From contig CM007989.1 in the NCBI GenBank assembly GCA_002189035.1, positions 4,929,001-4,993,000 of the forward strand: a stretch of DNA of 64,000 bases. Reading direction: 5' to 3'. The position numbers were made by a program, and so were the translations under genes. The notes under the pieces are model-generated. The model was not told where the DNA came from, did not search any database, and saw nothing but the letters and a program-made list of their open reading frames with translations. Source of the stretch: Utricularia gibba (Eukaryota; Streptophyta; Magnoliopsida; Lamiales; Lentibulariaceae). This document shows positions 12,729 to 23,485 of this stretch, piece after piece (within the stretch, counting starts at the first letter, position 1; every line of letters starts with the position of its first letter).

Positions 12729-13664
12729 TTACTTGGTCAGGGAGGAGTCTTTCACTCCCTGTTTTAGTTCCTTCACTTCCCTTAGCAAATTCTCGAGCCT
12801 GTCATATATCATGTCAATCCTTTCAGTGCAGCAGCAAACTTTCTCGTTCCTTTGGCTCATGGCTGTCTGATCAAGGGTTTTTCCTTTTTCCTTCACTGGA
12901 GGTGCCTCCCCACAAAGTCCTGCAAGAGACTTGAAAACAAATCCACTTCCTCGTGCACGAATTAGTCCAGCAATTATAAGAAAATGAGCATCAAGAGGGG
13001 CTACCTTTGTTTCTACATGCAAAAATTCCAACTCAGAAATTTTATCAGAGCATAACCTTTGAGCAAGAAAGGTAACAACATTACGAACCCAAGATGCTTT
13101 ATGGTATTCCTCTGATATTCCCAGTTCATTTGCTCTGCTAAAATTGCTCCTAAATTCAGGGGTTTCTTGTGCAACAAGCACCACATGACAAACAAATCAC
13201 GTTTGTACAGAGAATTAAATCCGAAGACCCTACCAAATAGCACAGCAGAAACAAGCAAGTGGACATATCGCATAGTAAGGTCTGTAAATAAATCAGCTTT
13301 CGTCCCTTGGATTTAAATTCTATCACATGTTGATCAGTTAAATTTCATAAACCTCTTCAGCATTAAAGTCATCAGGGTAATCAACATGCTTTTCTGTACA
13401 AAATCCTAAGGCTACATTCCATTCAGCAATTGATAATGAGAAATTCTTTCCTAGCAATTTAAACGTAATGGCTGATGGTGCAAGCATAGTTTCTGGTTTC
13501 TCATAATAAAAGGTAGAAGCAAATTCATACATCAATTCAACATAAGAAGGACGGTTCAAATCATATAAAACAAGCAGCGCAGAATCCTCTAAAATTGAGT
13601 GAACTTCTGTAACTATACTCAATTCTACCAATATTTCGAAATCTATGACCCGACATGGCAGCAA
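12729..13664 (-). pseudogene. Extra ORF downstream of pol (Athila-type 'env-position' ORF), broken
   Basis: Two minus-strand frames (13,664-13,338 and 13,184-12,729, with an alternate frame at 13,273-13,013) form one decayed coding region between integrase and the 3' LTR. The first includes NRPSYVELMYEFASTF and IAEWNVALGF; the second ends in a heptad-like stretch, IYDRLENLLREVKELKQGV. This resembles the retrotransposon ORF-1/'putative plant transposon protein' family associated with Athila/Tat elements. I see no signal peptide or clear membrane segment, so an envelope role is not supported. At least one frameshift separates the two parts. Confidence 0.6.
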
Positions 13665-14250
13665 CCTTGCCCCTTTTACCTCATTGTACCTAGCTGTGAA
13701 TTCTTCTTCATCGTAACGTAGGTACTTGAGGTTGAGCGTTTCTGCATGTTGCTTGAATTATAGGATGCCTTTGCTGGTCATTTTTCGCTGTGATTTCCCT
13801 TTCTCTTCCTCTTCAAACCTGCCTGAACTCAAGTATAGTGGAGCAAGGTTAGGTAAAAATTTCTCTCTTTTTGTTTGTACCTGTTCCTCCTCCTCGCTGG
13901 CATTCTCATCATGTTTCTCCTTTCCTGTCTAAAACTGTTCTGCCTCACCAGATTCTGCCTCGTTTTCTATAGTTTCCTGCTCTGCAACTTCTGGGACTTC
14001 CTCAACCCTTTCTGGTGCGATCTCTTCTCTTGATTCCAAGTTCTTCTCCACATTTTTGATCACCTCTTCCACTGCACTGTTCGTGGTGGTGTCTTTCTGC
14101 TTCATCTGGCCCTTTCTCCCGGTTTCTTTTTTTGGTAAACAATTTGGGGTGGCTCTGTGGATGATTCTTCAACAGCCAATTTCCCTTTTCCTTTATAACT
14201 TCTCTGCAATTTCCTTAATTTCTGTTGAGGATCAGGACTGGTGGGTGTCT

Positions 14251-15648
14251 TCAATCTTGGACTCCTACGTCCTTCCATAGGTTATTCTTCCGTTTCAGGA
14301 GAGCGGACTTCACCCAAATGTTAGTCCCTCCATCATAAACCTCTACTATTCCATTTGGGAAAACTTCTTTCACTACAAATGGTCCAGTCCAATGAGATTT
14401 GAGTTTCCCTGGGTGTAACTTCAGTCTGGATTGAAACAACACTTTTTGACCAACTTCGAAGGACCTCCTGGAAATATGCTTATCGTGGTAACCTTTAGTC
14501 CTAGCTTTGAATAACTTTGAGCTTTCGTACACATCATTTCTCAGTTCTTTCAGTTCTGAGAGCTACAATTTTCTTTGGCTTGCACTAAGACTTTCATCAA
14601 GGTTTAGCCTCTTCACCGCCCACTAGGCCTTGTGCTCTAATGCAGCAGGTAACCTGCAAGGTCTCCATAAACTAAGCTGAATGGAGAGGTCCCAATTGGT
14701 GTTTTATATGCTGTTCGTATTGCCCATAAAGCATCCCTCAGTCTTAGACTCCAGTCCTTCCTGTTCGGGTTTACCACTTTCTCTAAAATCTACTTAATCT
14801 CCCTATTTGATACCTCCGTTTGGCCATTTGTTTGTGGATGGTATGCCGTTGATGGCTTATACCAGACGTTGAACTGCTTCAATACATTTCTCAAGGCCTG
14901 ATTATAAAAATGCGTACCTCGGTCACTGATCAGCGCCTTGGGAGTCCCATATCACACAAAAATATTGCTACGTAGAAAATTGATCATTGTCTTTGCGCCA
15001 TCCGTCCTTGTAGGAATGGCTTCAATCCACTTTGACACGTAATCAACAGCCACTAAAATATAGTTGTAGCCTGCAAAAGTGGGGAATGGCCCATAAAATC
15101 AATGCCCAAACATCAAATAATTCACATACCAGGATTCCTTGCGGTGGCATTTCGTCCCTATTGGATAAATTTCCCACTCTTTGGCACGGCTCACAACCCT
15201 TACAATAAGCGTAACAGTCTCTAAAGATGTGAGGCCAGTAGAATCCATAGCCCAAAATTTTTCTGGCTGTACGGTTTGGTGCATGATGGCCACCAAAGGG
15301 TCCTGCATGACAAGAATTGATAATTTTAGGAATTTCAAACTCATGAACACACCTTCTAATGACACCATCATTGCATCTTTTCCAAAGGTAAGGATCATCC
15401 CAAATATAATATTTGGCATCACTCTTCAGTTTGTTCTTCATGTGATAATCAATTCCTGGTGGCATCACTCCTGCTGAAACAAAGTTAGCCAAGTCTGCAA
15501 ACCACGATTCACGAATATTAGTCCTAACTAAGAATAATTGTTCATCTGGGAACGTTTCAGTGATAGGATTGTCATCCTTAATCCTTTCCATCCTGCTGAG
15601 ATGGTCAGCAACCATGTTCTCCTTTCTAGGCCTGTCTATAATTTCCAC
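14251..15648 (-). pseudogene. Gypsy integrase region, broken
   Basis: Reading leftward, 15,648-15,043 carries the end of RNase H (VADHLSRM) and the integrase zinc-binding region. The latter includes CHAGPFGGHHAPNRTARKI, GYGFYWPHIF and CKGCEPCQR, giving an H-H-C-C arrangement. The core continues with FDVW, a shifted-frame match to the family's first catalytic segment, and ALISDRGTHF near 14,920. A frameshift lies near 15,100 and an in-frame TGA near 14,955. The C-terminal part at 14,532-14,251 reads KVLFQSRLKLHPGKLKSHWTGPFVV, the conserved gypsy integrase C-terminal domain. It cannot make a working enzyme. Confidence 0.85.
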
Positions 15649-15679
15649 ATCGAACTCCTAAACAAGGAGAACCATCTAA

Positions 15680-17622
15680 TCAACTATGGTTTAGTCTCTT
15701 TCTTTCCATCAAGTGCTTTACCGCTGAATGGTCTGTGTAGACCACAATCTTACTCCCTAAAAGATAGGAACGAAATTTCTCCAAAGCAAAAATCACAGCT
15801 AGAAATTTTCTTTCAGCCACAGTGTAATTTTTCTGGGCATCATCCAAGGTTTTAGAGGCATAAGAAATAACATGATGTTTCCCTCCAATTTTTTGTCCTA
15901 AAACCGCCCCTACAGCATGACAACTAGCATCACACATAATTTCGAAATCATACCACCAAACAGGAGCACAGCCTCTTTCAAACAATTAAAAGCATTTTTG
16001 CATGAATCATCAAAAATAAATTCCACATCATTATGCAAAAGTCTACTAAGAGGCAAGGCAATTTTAGAAAAATTCTGAATAAATCTTCTATAAAAACCAA
16101 CATGTCCTAAAAATGATCTCACACCTTTAACATCAATTGGATATGGTAACTCAGTCATAATTTCAATTTTTGCTTTGTCTACCTCAATACCTTTCCTAGA
16201 AATAACATGGCCAAGCACAATTCCATGATCAACCATAAAATGACATTTTTCAGAATTAAGAACAAGATTTTTTTCAACACATTTTCGCAAAACCTGATCC
16301 AAATGATCTAAACATGACTCATAATCTTCTCCATACACTATAAAATCGTCCATAAAAATTTCAATGAAATCCTCACCAAAGTTTGAGAAGATGCTGGTCA
16401 TACACCTCTGAAAGGTAGCAGGGGCGTTGCACAACCCAAAGGGCATCCTTCTATAGGCATATGTCCCAAATGGACAGGTAAAAGTAGTCTTGTCTTGATC
16501 CATACCTGAAATTGCAACTTGGTTATATCCAGAATAACCATCTAAGAAGCAATAAAAAGATTTTCCTGCTAATTTTTTGAGCATTTGATCAATGAAAGGT
16601 AAGGTGTAATGGTCCTTCTTGGTCACTTCATTTAATTTCGTATAGTCTATGCATACTCTCCATCCATTTTGAATTCTTTTAGGCAGCAGCTCTCCCTTCT
16701 CGTTCTCCACCACTGTCATACCAGTCTTCTTGGGCACCACATGGATTGGACTCACCCATTCGCTGTCTGTAATGGAGTAGATTATACCTGCATCATGAAG
16801 TTTTACAATTTCCTTCTTTACCACTTCCATCATATTTGGGTTGAGGCGCCTTTGTGGTTGGCGAACAGGTTTAGCTCCATCTTCTAATAAAATCCTGTGC
16901 ATACATATAGAAGGAGAGATGCCTTCAATATCTGCAAGAGTCCAGCCAATCGCCCTCTTGTTCCTTATCAGCACGTCCAGCAATCGCGACTCTTGGTCTA
17001 AGCTAAGAATATTTGAGATGATAATCGGGTTGTTCATTTCTTCATCCAAGAATGCGTACTTCAGGTGTGTGGGCAGTGGCTTCAGCTCAGCTATCCTCTC
17101 CTCCAGAGTCTTGACTTGCATAGCATTCATTTGTTCTGACCTCTTTTCAGCTTCCACCCTTGCAAAAAATGATTCTTCATGTTCTTCTTCCTTCTCTTGG
17201 ATAGCCTTCTCAATATGCTCCTCAACCAATTTATCCATCACGTTCACTGAGCATACACTCTCAAAATCACTGGGATAATTGTTTACCTCTTTCATGTCCA
17301 GCGTGATCTTTTCTTCATTAAAGGATAACTCAATTGTACCCATCTTCACATTAATTATGGCATGGGAAGTGCTCAAGAAGGGTCTTCCAAGGATGATGGT
17401 CGTATCCCTTGAACTTCCAGCAGGCATATTTACCACGTAGAAGTCTGCTAGAAACACTAGCTGCCCAATCTTCACAAGAACATCTTCAACCAAGCCCTTT
17501 GGAGAAATAACTCTTCGGTCAGCTAGTTCAATTTGCACTCCTAAGGCTTGTAGAGGTCCTAACCCGAGAGTCTCATATACAGAAAATGACATCACGTTTA
17601 TAGAGGCTCCCAGGTCCGCCAT
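15680..17622 (-). pseudogene. Gypsy protease, reverse transcriptase and RNase H, frameshifted
   Basis: A 570-aa open frame (17,622-15,910) begins at the protease active site, MADLGASINVM. It contains a typical RT: VCIDYTKLNEVT near residue 323, FLDGYSGYNQVAI near 359-371, MPFGLCNAPATFQ near 393-405, and the catalytic box as FMDD at 423-426. The RNase H part follows in another frame (15,985-15,680): MCDASCHAVGAVLGQ, ASKTLDDAQKNYTVAE and YTDHSAVKHL. A frameshift near 15,975 therefore separates RT from RNase H. This is the best-preserved pol stretch in the window and suits lineage assignment. Confidence 0.92.
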
Positions 17623-17830
17623 AGCTCTCCTAATGTTCAGATCACCTATTTTGCAAGGAATAAAAATGTTCCAGGGTCCTTGCGTTTTTCAGGTAGTTTC
17701 CAAGTCAAAAGGGCTGAACAACTCTCACTCAGCTTCACCTTACCTTTTTCCTTCAATTTTTCCTTTGACATACAGAGCTGCTTCAGTTACTTCACGCTTT
17801 TGGGTACCAAGTCAATATACTCTAGCAATG

Positions 17831-19391
17831 TCAATTTAATTGGGTATTTCCCAAGGCTCTCAACATCTTTTCTTTTTCATTTTGCTCCTCTCTCATCTTC
17901 AACCTTCCTAGAAATGGTGGTGGGGTTACTTTTACCACGAGAGGCTCAGTAGCAATCTCCACTTCTTGTTCTTCAACATCTTCTTCCACCACATCTTCAG
18001 ACTCTTCTACTGTCTCTAAATTACTCTTAGGAAGGACTAATTCTCTGCTAGGCTTTTCTTTCCCGCTCCTCATTGTCATTGCACTGATATTTTGTCCACC
18101 CCCAGAGTTGGGATTCTGTTTGGCTTATGACGGTAGGCTTCCTTTTTGCTTCAGTTCCCCAACCTCTGTTGCAAGCTGAGTGACTTGAATTTCCAAGTTC
18201 TTGATAGCTTGTTGGTTCTCAGCTTGGTTCTTGATTAATTGGGTCATAAAAGTCTTCAAGATATCCTCCAATGAACTTCCAGAATTTCCTCCAGAATTAT
18301 TCTGATTTGGAGGCTGAAATTGCTGTTGCTGCATCTGCTAGTTTGGCTTGCGAAATTGTGGAGCTTGATAAGAACGTTGCTGTTGCTCCTGGAAATTTTG
18401 CTAAAATCCTTGATGTTCAGCTGATGAACTCTCACCCTTGTAAGAATTACCACTATTACTCCATCTGAAATTTGGATGATCTCTCCATCCAGGATTGTAA
18501 GTGCTCGAATAGGGATCATATTTCTTCCTTTGTGGCTCCAAATATCTCATTGCCTTCACATGTTCTTCCTCCATCAATTCAGGACATTTATCAACAATGT
18601 GTCCTATTCTGTGGCAATTCCCGCAGGGCATATTCTTAGCTTGGAATAAAAAGAGTTCCTTCATCATCTCAGACATGGCTGCCACATTTTTCATTAGCTC
18701 ACTTTCTGATGACTTTGGTTTGTATTCCAGCTCATATATTCTTCTATTCGAGGCCTGTTTTCTGATTATGTGCCTAGAATGCTCAGCCAACTCCTCAAGT
18801 AGCGCAAGAGCTTCTGTGGGAGTTTTTTTTCTCAAAAACCCACCTTCTGCAGAGTCCACCATGGCCCTATCCGTGCATAGAAGACCATCATAAAAATACT
18901 TAACCAATGCATTGATCTGAAATCCGTGGTGTGGACAGGAGCCTAGCAGGTGATTAAAACGCTTACAATATTCATGTAAAGGTTCTCCACTTGTTTGCTC
19001 AATGTCACTGATTTCCTTTCGTATCCCTTCAGCCTTTGAAGCAAGGAAATATTTGCTGAGAAATACTTTCTTCATCCCTGACCAATCCATAATACTTTCA
19101 GGCTTCAAAGAGTTGAACCATGACTTTACGCTCCTTCTAGTGTAAATTGAATGCCCTCAAACAGATGGCATCCTCAATCATCCCAGCACTCTTAAAGGAG
19201 GTGCAAACAGCAGTGACATTATCAAGATGTTCATGTGGGTTTTCACCCACTTTTCCATAGTATTTAGGCAGAAAATTTATCATAGCTGGCTTCAATTCAT
19301 TGGCTGTGTCATCAGAGAACCTTATACACAGCCCTCTGTGCGTGTGGTCAGCTGCATCAAGCTCATTCAGGGTCTTCTCCTGTTCTACCAT
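17831..19391 (-). pseudogene. Gypsy gag with zinc knuckle, frameshifted
   Basis: The capsid-like N-terminal part is at 19,391-19,137 (FLPKYYGKVGENPHEHL). After a frameshift and a stop near 19,130-19,110 it continues at 19,108-18,401 with EYCKRFNHLLGSCPHHG. A nucleocapsid zinc knuckle, CGNCHRIGHIVDKC (CX2CX4HX4C), lies at residues 162-175 of that frame. Glutamine- and asparagine-rich segments and a coiled-coil-like stretch (18,334-18,125) and an acidic tail (18,079-17,831) lead towards protease. Order and motifs are standard for plant gypsy gag. Confidence 0.85.
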
Positions 19392-19561
19392 ATTGAAATT
19401 AGCTTGAGTAACAACAGGGAGTCTGTCTGCTCAACTTGCTGCTTCTCTCACTCTTGTGCGGTTCTTGCTGATAGTTCTCTCGATTTCTGGGTGGAAAACA
19501 AGATCACCTGCACCATAAGAACGCAAATGCATCAACCAAATCACAAAACAATTAAACACCG

Positions 19562-19580
19562 CTCCCCGGCAGCGGCGCCA
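19562..19580 (-). promoter_or_regulatory. Primer binding site, tRNA-Asp type
   Basis: On the minus strand, three bases after the 5' LTR, the sequence TGGCGCCGCTGCCGGGGAG is complementary to the 3' end of plant tRNA-Asp (ending CCCCGGCAACGGCGCCA) with one mismatch. This fixes the element's orientation and the inner end of its 5' LTR. Confidence 0.88.
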
Positions 19581-19583
19581 ATT

Positions 19584-20688
19584 TCATAAACGGAAAATTA
19601 TGCAATGTCGTTAAATACAAATTTCTCTTATCAAATAAATTTATAACCTAATACACCTTCAAGCATTAAACAATTATTGGCATAGTGGACTAGGGTCGAA
19701 CACAAGGAGCTAGGTGCTTGCTATGTGAAGGTCAATGCAAGGAATCAATGTCACGCTGGTAAAATTGGTCTTAGCTAGGAATAAAACAGATCTACGATGG
19801 AATGCAGTGTAAGAAAAGGTAAAGTTTGGGTTCGGTGGTTTCTTGAATGGAATGGGTGATGCCTTGGGACTCCTAGAGGATGTATGCCTATCACTAAACT
19901 AGCCCACATAAATCAAAAATCATACAACTAACTTACAAGATCTAGGTCTACTCGGATTCTTGTTTTTCCCCCTAATCTTTGGTCTACCTCTAATTAGGGT
20001 TGTTAGTTGGGTTTTACTACCTCCCCCTCCTGAATCTATCCTAGTTTGTTAAGGAAGTAGTGTGACTCGTGATTTATCAGGTCTAAGGATTGATTAGCAT
20101 ATTTCTCCCCTCTTCACTCAAGGCACCCCCCTCTAAGTGCTTAGCTACTCCCGGTAATGGAAAGTAAAACATCTTCATAGCAGATACTAAGCAACATCTT
20201 GGCTACAAATGCTAAACAACAACGAGCAATATGAAGCAAAAGTATGACAGACACTTCGTTCACACAGGAAATCCAAATCTAGTCTTAGCTAGGAACAGTA
20301 AACATGAAAACGAAAATAATTTCTCAAGAGAAGTTGTGTTCTTCTGGTTCGTCGTCCCCTCCGTCTTCTTTCTCCAAAAAAATCTCCAGAAACTTGTTCG
20401 TGAGTCTCCAAGGGGAGATCTGCCTTCTCTCTCCAACTTTCTCTCCTTTTGTCCAAAATCTCCCTTTTTTCTCCTTGGATTTTGTGTGCACCACTTTTCA
20501 GATTTTTGGACTCATCTTCTGCCACTACACTGTGCATATTCGGCTCCTTGAGATTTGTGTTGCGACCTGCACTGCATTACTCGAATAAAACAATTAGAAC
20601 AATATAAAACTAGGCAATAAAGCATAATTTTTGTAGCACAACATGAGTAAATTCCATGCATTGAGTCACTCAAAAATATGTGTTATCA
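19584..20688 (-). repeat. 5' LTR of the Athila/Tat-type element
   Basis: 1105 bp, TCATAAACGG to TGTTATCA on the plus strand. The first two bases read TC where the 3' LTR has TG, so one terminal base is mutated. It contains a block of about 130 bp (about 20,520-20,645) missing from the 3' LTR. The differences show the element is not recent. Confidence 0.9.
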
Positions 20689-21639
20689 CCTACTCATTCA
20701 TACTAGACAAGCCATGGTTAGGCTCCCATTAGTAATGATCAAAAATGTGAACTTAATATCAAGATAACTTTGTTGACCTCAACTCTAACCTTACTTGCAT
20801 GGCTGTCATATTTGAGATCTTGCTACTGACACTTGGTTATCTTCTCATAGTAGCATCTCAAAAATGAGTGATCTAGTGAATCAATTCTCTAATCAACATC
20901 CACAAATAGGTTCTAGTAATCTCATTACATCAATTGTAAGAACCATTGACTAAACAGTTTAGGAAACTCAATGTGTGCCAGCTTATCCATATTTGTGATA
21001 TCCTCATTTCAAAAACTTTCTAGCCAGGGAATTTTTAACTTGAACATAAATGGTTGAAGAATCTCATATTATGATCTCCTCATAATTTATATAGCACATA
21101 GATCAAGTAGAGAATTTTATCGATGATGTAAATTTGATCACAATTCAAGGTAAATATCAAAAGATAAGATTTGTCAATGAGTTGATTGTCTCTAGAACAT
21201 ATACACCAATAGGTTTTGCATCACTTCTATTCTTCTTTCCTTATGATTTTAGAATAATTTTATATCTTTCATACCACATTAATCTTTTTGAAGGGGAAGT
21301 ATTTTTGTGATTTTTCATGACAATTTTGATATAATTTGAAGGATTTTCGAGTTGATTTTGATGGAGGCAAAAGATTTGATCTATCCAATTGAAGACACAA
21401 TCAAAAATTCTTGGATAAGATAAAATTTGCATCTTATCTTGAAAAATTTAGATCTTATTTTAAAAGATCTGCATCACATCTTCAAAAATCTGGATAGAAG
21501 ATTTGATATGAGCTCATCAAGAAAGCTCGGCCAATCCTCATCATTGTACAAAGATCAAAACCCGAAGATCGAAGGAGAGTTAGTTTTAAGGTTTAGAGTC
21601 GAGTCCAACATGTTTTGGATTCTTTTTCTTTCATTTTTC

Positions 21640-22335
21640 ATCAACTTTTTTGTTTAGAGTCGAGCATGCACGTGTGAGCACTTACGGCTAAGGATCTGCG
21701 GTGAAGCCTTGCTTGCGCAAGTCTTGTGCGTGTGTATGTTTTACTATGTTTTTCGACATTTAATTTGAGATTTGATTCTGTTTTTCGCAACATTTTCTTT
21801 ACCAATGTGTTCTTTAATATCACATAATACAAAATGAGTGTGAGAGAATCAAAGGTTGTCCTCAAGCACCTAAGGAGAAAGGTTCAATCAGACATCATTG
21901 GTAAGGCACATTCTATCTAATTTGTCTACGAAGTGTGAGATGTAGAGGTTAGATTTGGGTGTGAGAAAAACATGTGTTATCATAGGAGGTGAAATGACTT
22001 TGGTGGTACGATTGATTGTATAATCTCACTAAATGAGGGACGGTGCTATAACGATTACTAAGTAGTACTAGTTTAGAATAACACCCCTAAAACTTGTGCA
22101 AACAGTTTAGTCCTCAAGGTTTGCATACACATGTTTGGATGAGTTTTGAGTAAGATAGATCTTAAATCTAAGGTCATTTTTCTTATTTGTTTTGAAACCA
22201 TATCTTTATTTTGTTTTCAATCTTTTTGAGTTTTTGTTTGAAAAGAAAATTCCAATAACAATTCCCTATGAATACAATCTTATTTTATTACTTCAACAGT
22301 TTCTATACACTTACAGAACTACCATCAATGAGGAA
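21640..22335 (+). repeat. Dispersed repeat family R2, copy 3
   Basis: The longest clean copy. It begins around GAGTCGAGCATGCACGTGTG and ends near AGAACTACCATCAATGA. It shares ordered blocks with copy 1 (GAGATTTGATTCTG, CACCTAAGGAGAA, CATCATTGGTAAGGCACATTCTATC, CTTATTTTATTACTTC). There is no open frame of note and no clear terminal repeat. Upstream (21,217-21,640) is AT-rich host sequence with short AAGATCTG-like repeats. Confidence 0.65.
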
Positions 22336-23200
22336 TGATAACTTAGCACTATATTAACCTCTCACATCTTGTGCAATGATGATTGCTTGTTATTGAACTA
22401 TGAGAAGAAAAGTTCTATCATGTTAGTTTCTAATAACCCTTATTGGATGGACTCTAGACATGGTCTGCCTTGTGGGCAAGCTATCCATGGTCGACAAGTA
22501 AAATGTAAGGTACTACAAGGTAATATAAGGGATTTCCTATAAGGATCTAGTGTCAATTTTCCTTCCCTATAACACCTTCATATCCTTCCATGATCAATTC
22601 ATTTGCTGTTAATTTCCATTTTTTTGGCCTATGTAACCAACTATCTTTGAGTTTAGCTCTAAAATAAAGTTGGACAGAATCCATGCCGTGAGATCTTAAA
22701 CTTGTTATCAAGGATATTGAGTTCAATTGCCAACTTCCCGTCCTCCATGCATCGAAGTTAGTGACTTTCCAAAAAAATATTGAAAAAGGTTGAGATAGTC
22801 CCAAATTGATTTTTTGTTGTTTTGTTTACATCTCTTGAAAAATTATATTATTCTTTTTCAAAAATATTCTTGAAATTTTTTGTGATCATAACATCAATAA
22901 GTTTTAACATCGATGTAAATGCTTAAAATCATAAAGAATTAAGAATATATAATTAAATAAATTAAAATAGTGACAAATATTTAATTCTTATGAATATTTA
23001 TATCAACATTTTTATTTATTAAATTATATGTTTTTTTCATAATATGCAGCAGATCCAAATTTTTAAATGAAATTTCAAAAAGGAAAATCCTAGATTGGGT
23101 TGGGCTTGGGTCCAATATGGAGTACTTTGTTCTAGAGTCTCGGCCGTCGAGCGTTCTAATCCTTACGGAAACGGAGAATTGGAGTTGGGTCAATTTTGGT
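22336..23200. other. Intergenic sequence upstream of the PTB gene
   Basis: No coding frame or RNA gene is supported. The 3' part should contain the PTB promoter. From about 23,090 the composition becomes less AT-rich, consistent with a promoter-proximal region. Confidence 0.4.
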
Positions 23201-23485
23201 AGATCAGTTCACAGCTGCCAACCGTAGTTGCTGGGAGTTTGTGTGCAGCGTCTGACATTTGATCTGTGTAGAGTTTGTGGGTTAAAGGTATTTTGAGTTT
23301 CTATTTTCTCGTATTGTGCTGATTTTCTTGTCAAAAAGTATAGAAAATTGGTGACGTCTGCTATCGATTTTCGTTTTGGGTATTCGAGGGTAGAGTTTGA
23401 GTATAGTGTTTTGCCTTGGAACTGGAGCCATAAGAATAGTGCTTACACTTTTTGTTTCATCTTCTTCAGTTTGGTGTACTTCGGG

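Larger units (their letters stand above)
10952..20688 (-). mobile_element. Full-length Ty3/gypsy (Athila/Tat-type) retrotransposon, TSD CCTAC
   Basis: A 9737-bp element in minus orientation, with TSD CCTAC at 10,947-10,951 and 20,689-20,693. The 5' LTR is 19,584-20,688 and the 3' LTR 10,952-11,907. A tRNA-Asp-type primer binding site follows the 5' LTR. Gag with a zinc knuckle, protease, RT, RNase H and integrase follow in gypsy order, then an extra reading frame between integrase and the 3' LTR. The DLGASINVM protease start, FMDD in RT, tRNA-Asp primer and downstream ORF point to the Athila/Tat lineage. Multiple frameshifts and stops make it non-autonomous. It is the youngest layer visible in its nest because it is uninterrupted. 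Confidence 0.93.
8463..21211 (+). mobile_element. Solo LTR 'A' (TGTTAG...CCAATA) holding two nested insertions, TSD GGTTT
   Basis: The outer layer starts TGTTAGGTTTTTTG at 8463 and ends ACACCAATA at 21,211. GGTTT sits on both sides (8458-8462 and 21,212-21,216). It is in three segments: 8463-9133, 10,642-10,951 and 20,694-21,211 (junction repeats counted once). Removing the nested elements with one TSD copy each leaves about 1.5 kb, the same size as the uninterrupted copy B (1503 bp). The family also provides the LTRs of the gypsy element at 38,721-42,509, so this is a solo LTR of a Ty3/gypsy family. Ends, TSD and length all agree. Confidence 0.88.

Noticed and set aside
18256-18519. Frames antiparallel or alternate to gypsy gag
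   Set aside because: The zinc-knuckle frame on the minus strand is the real gag; these are shadows.
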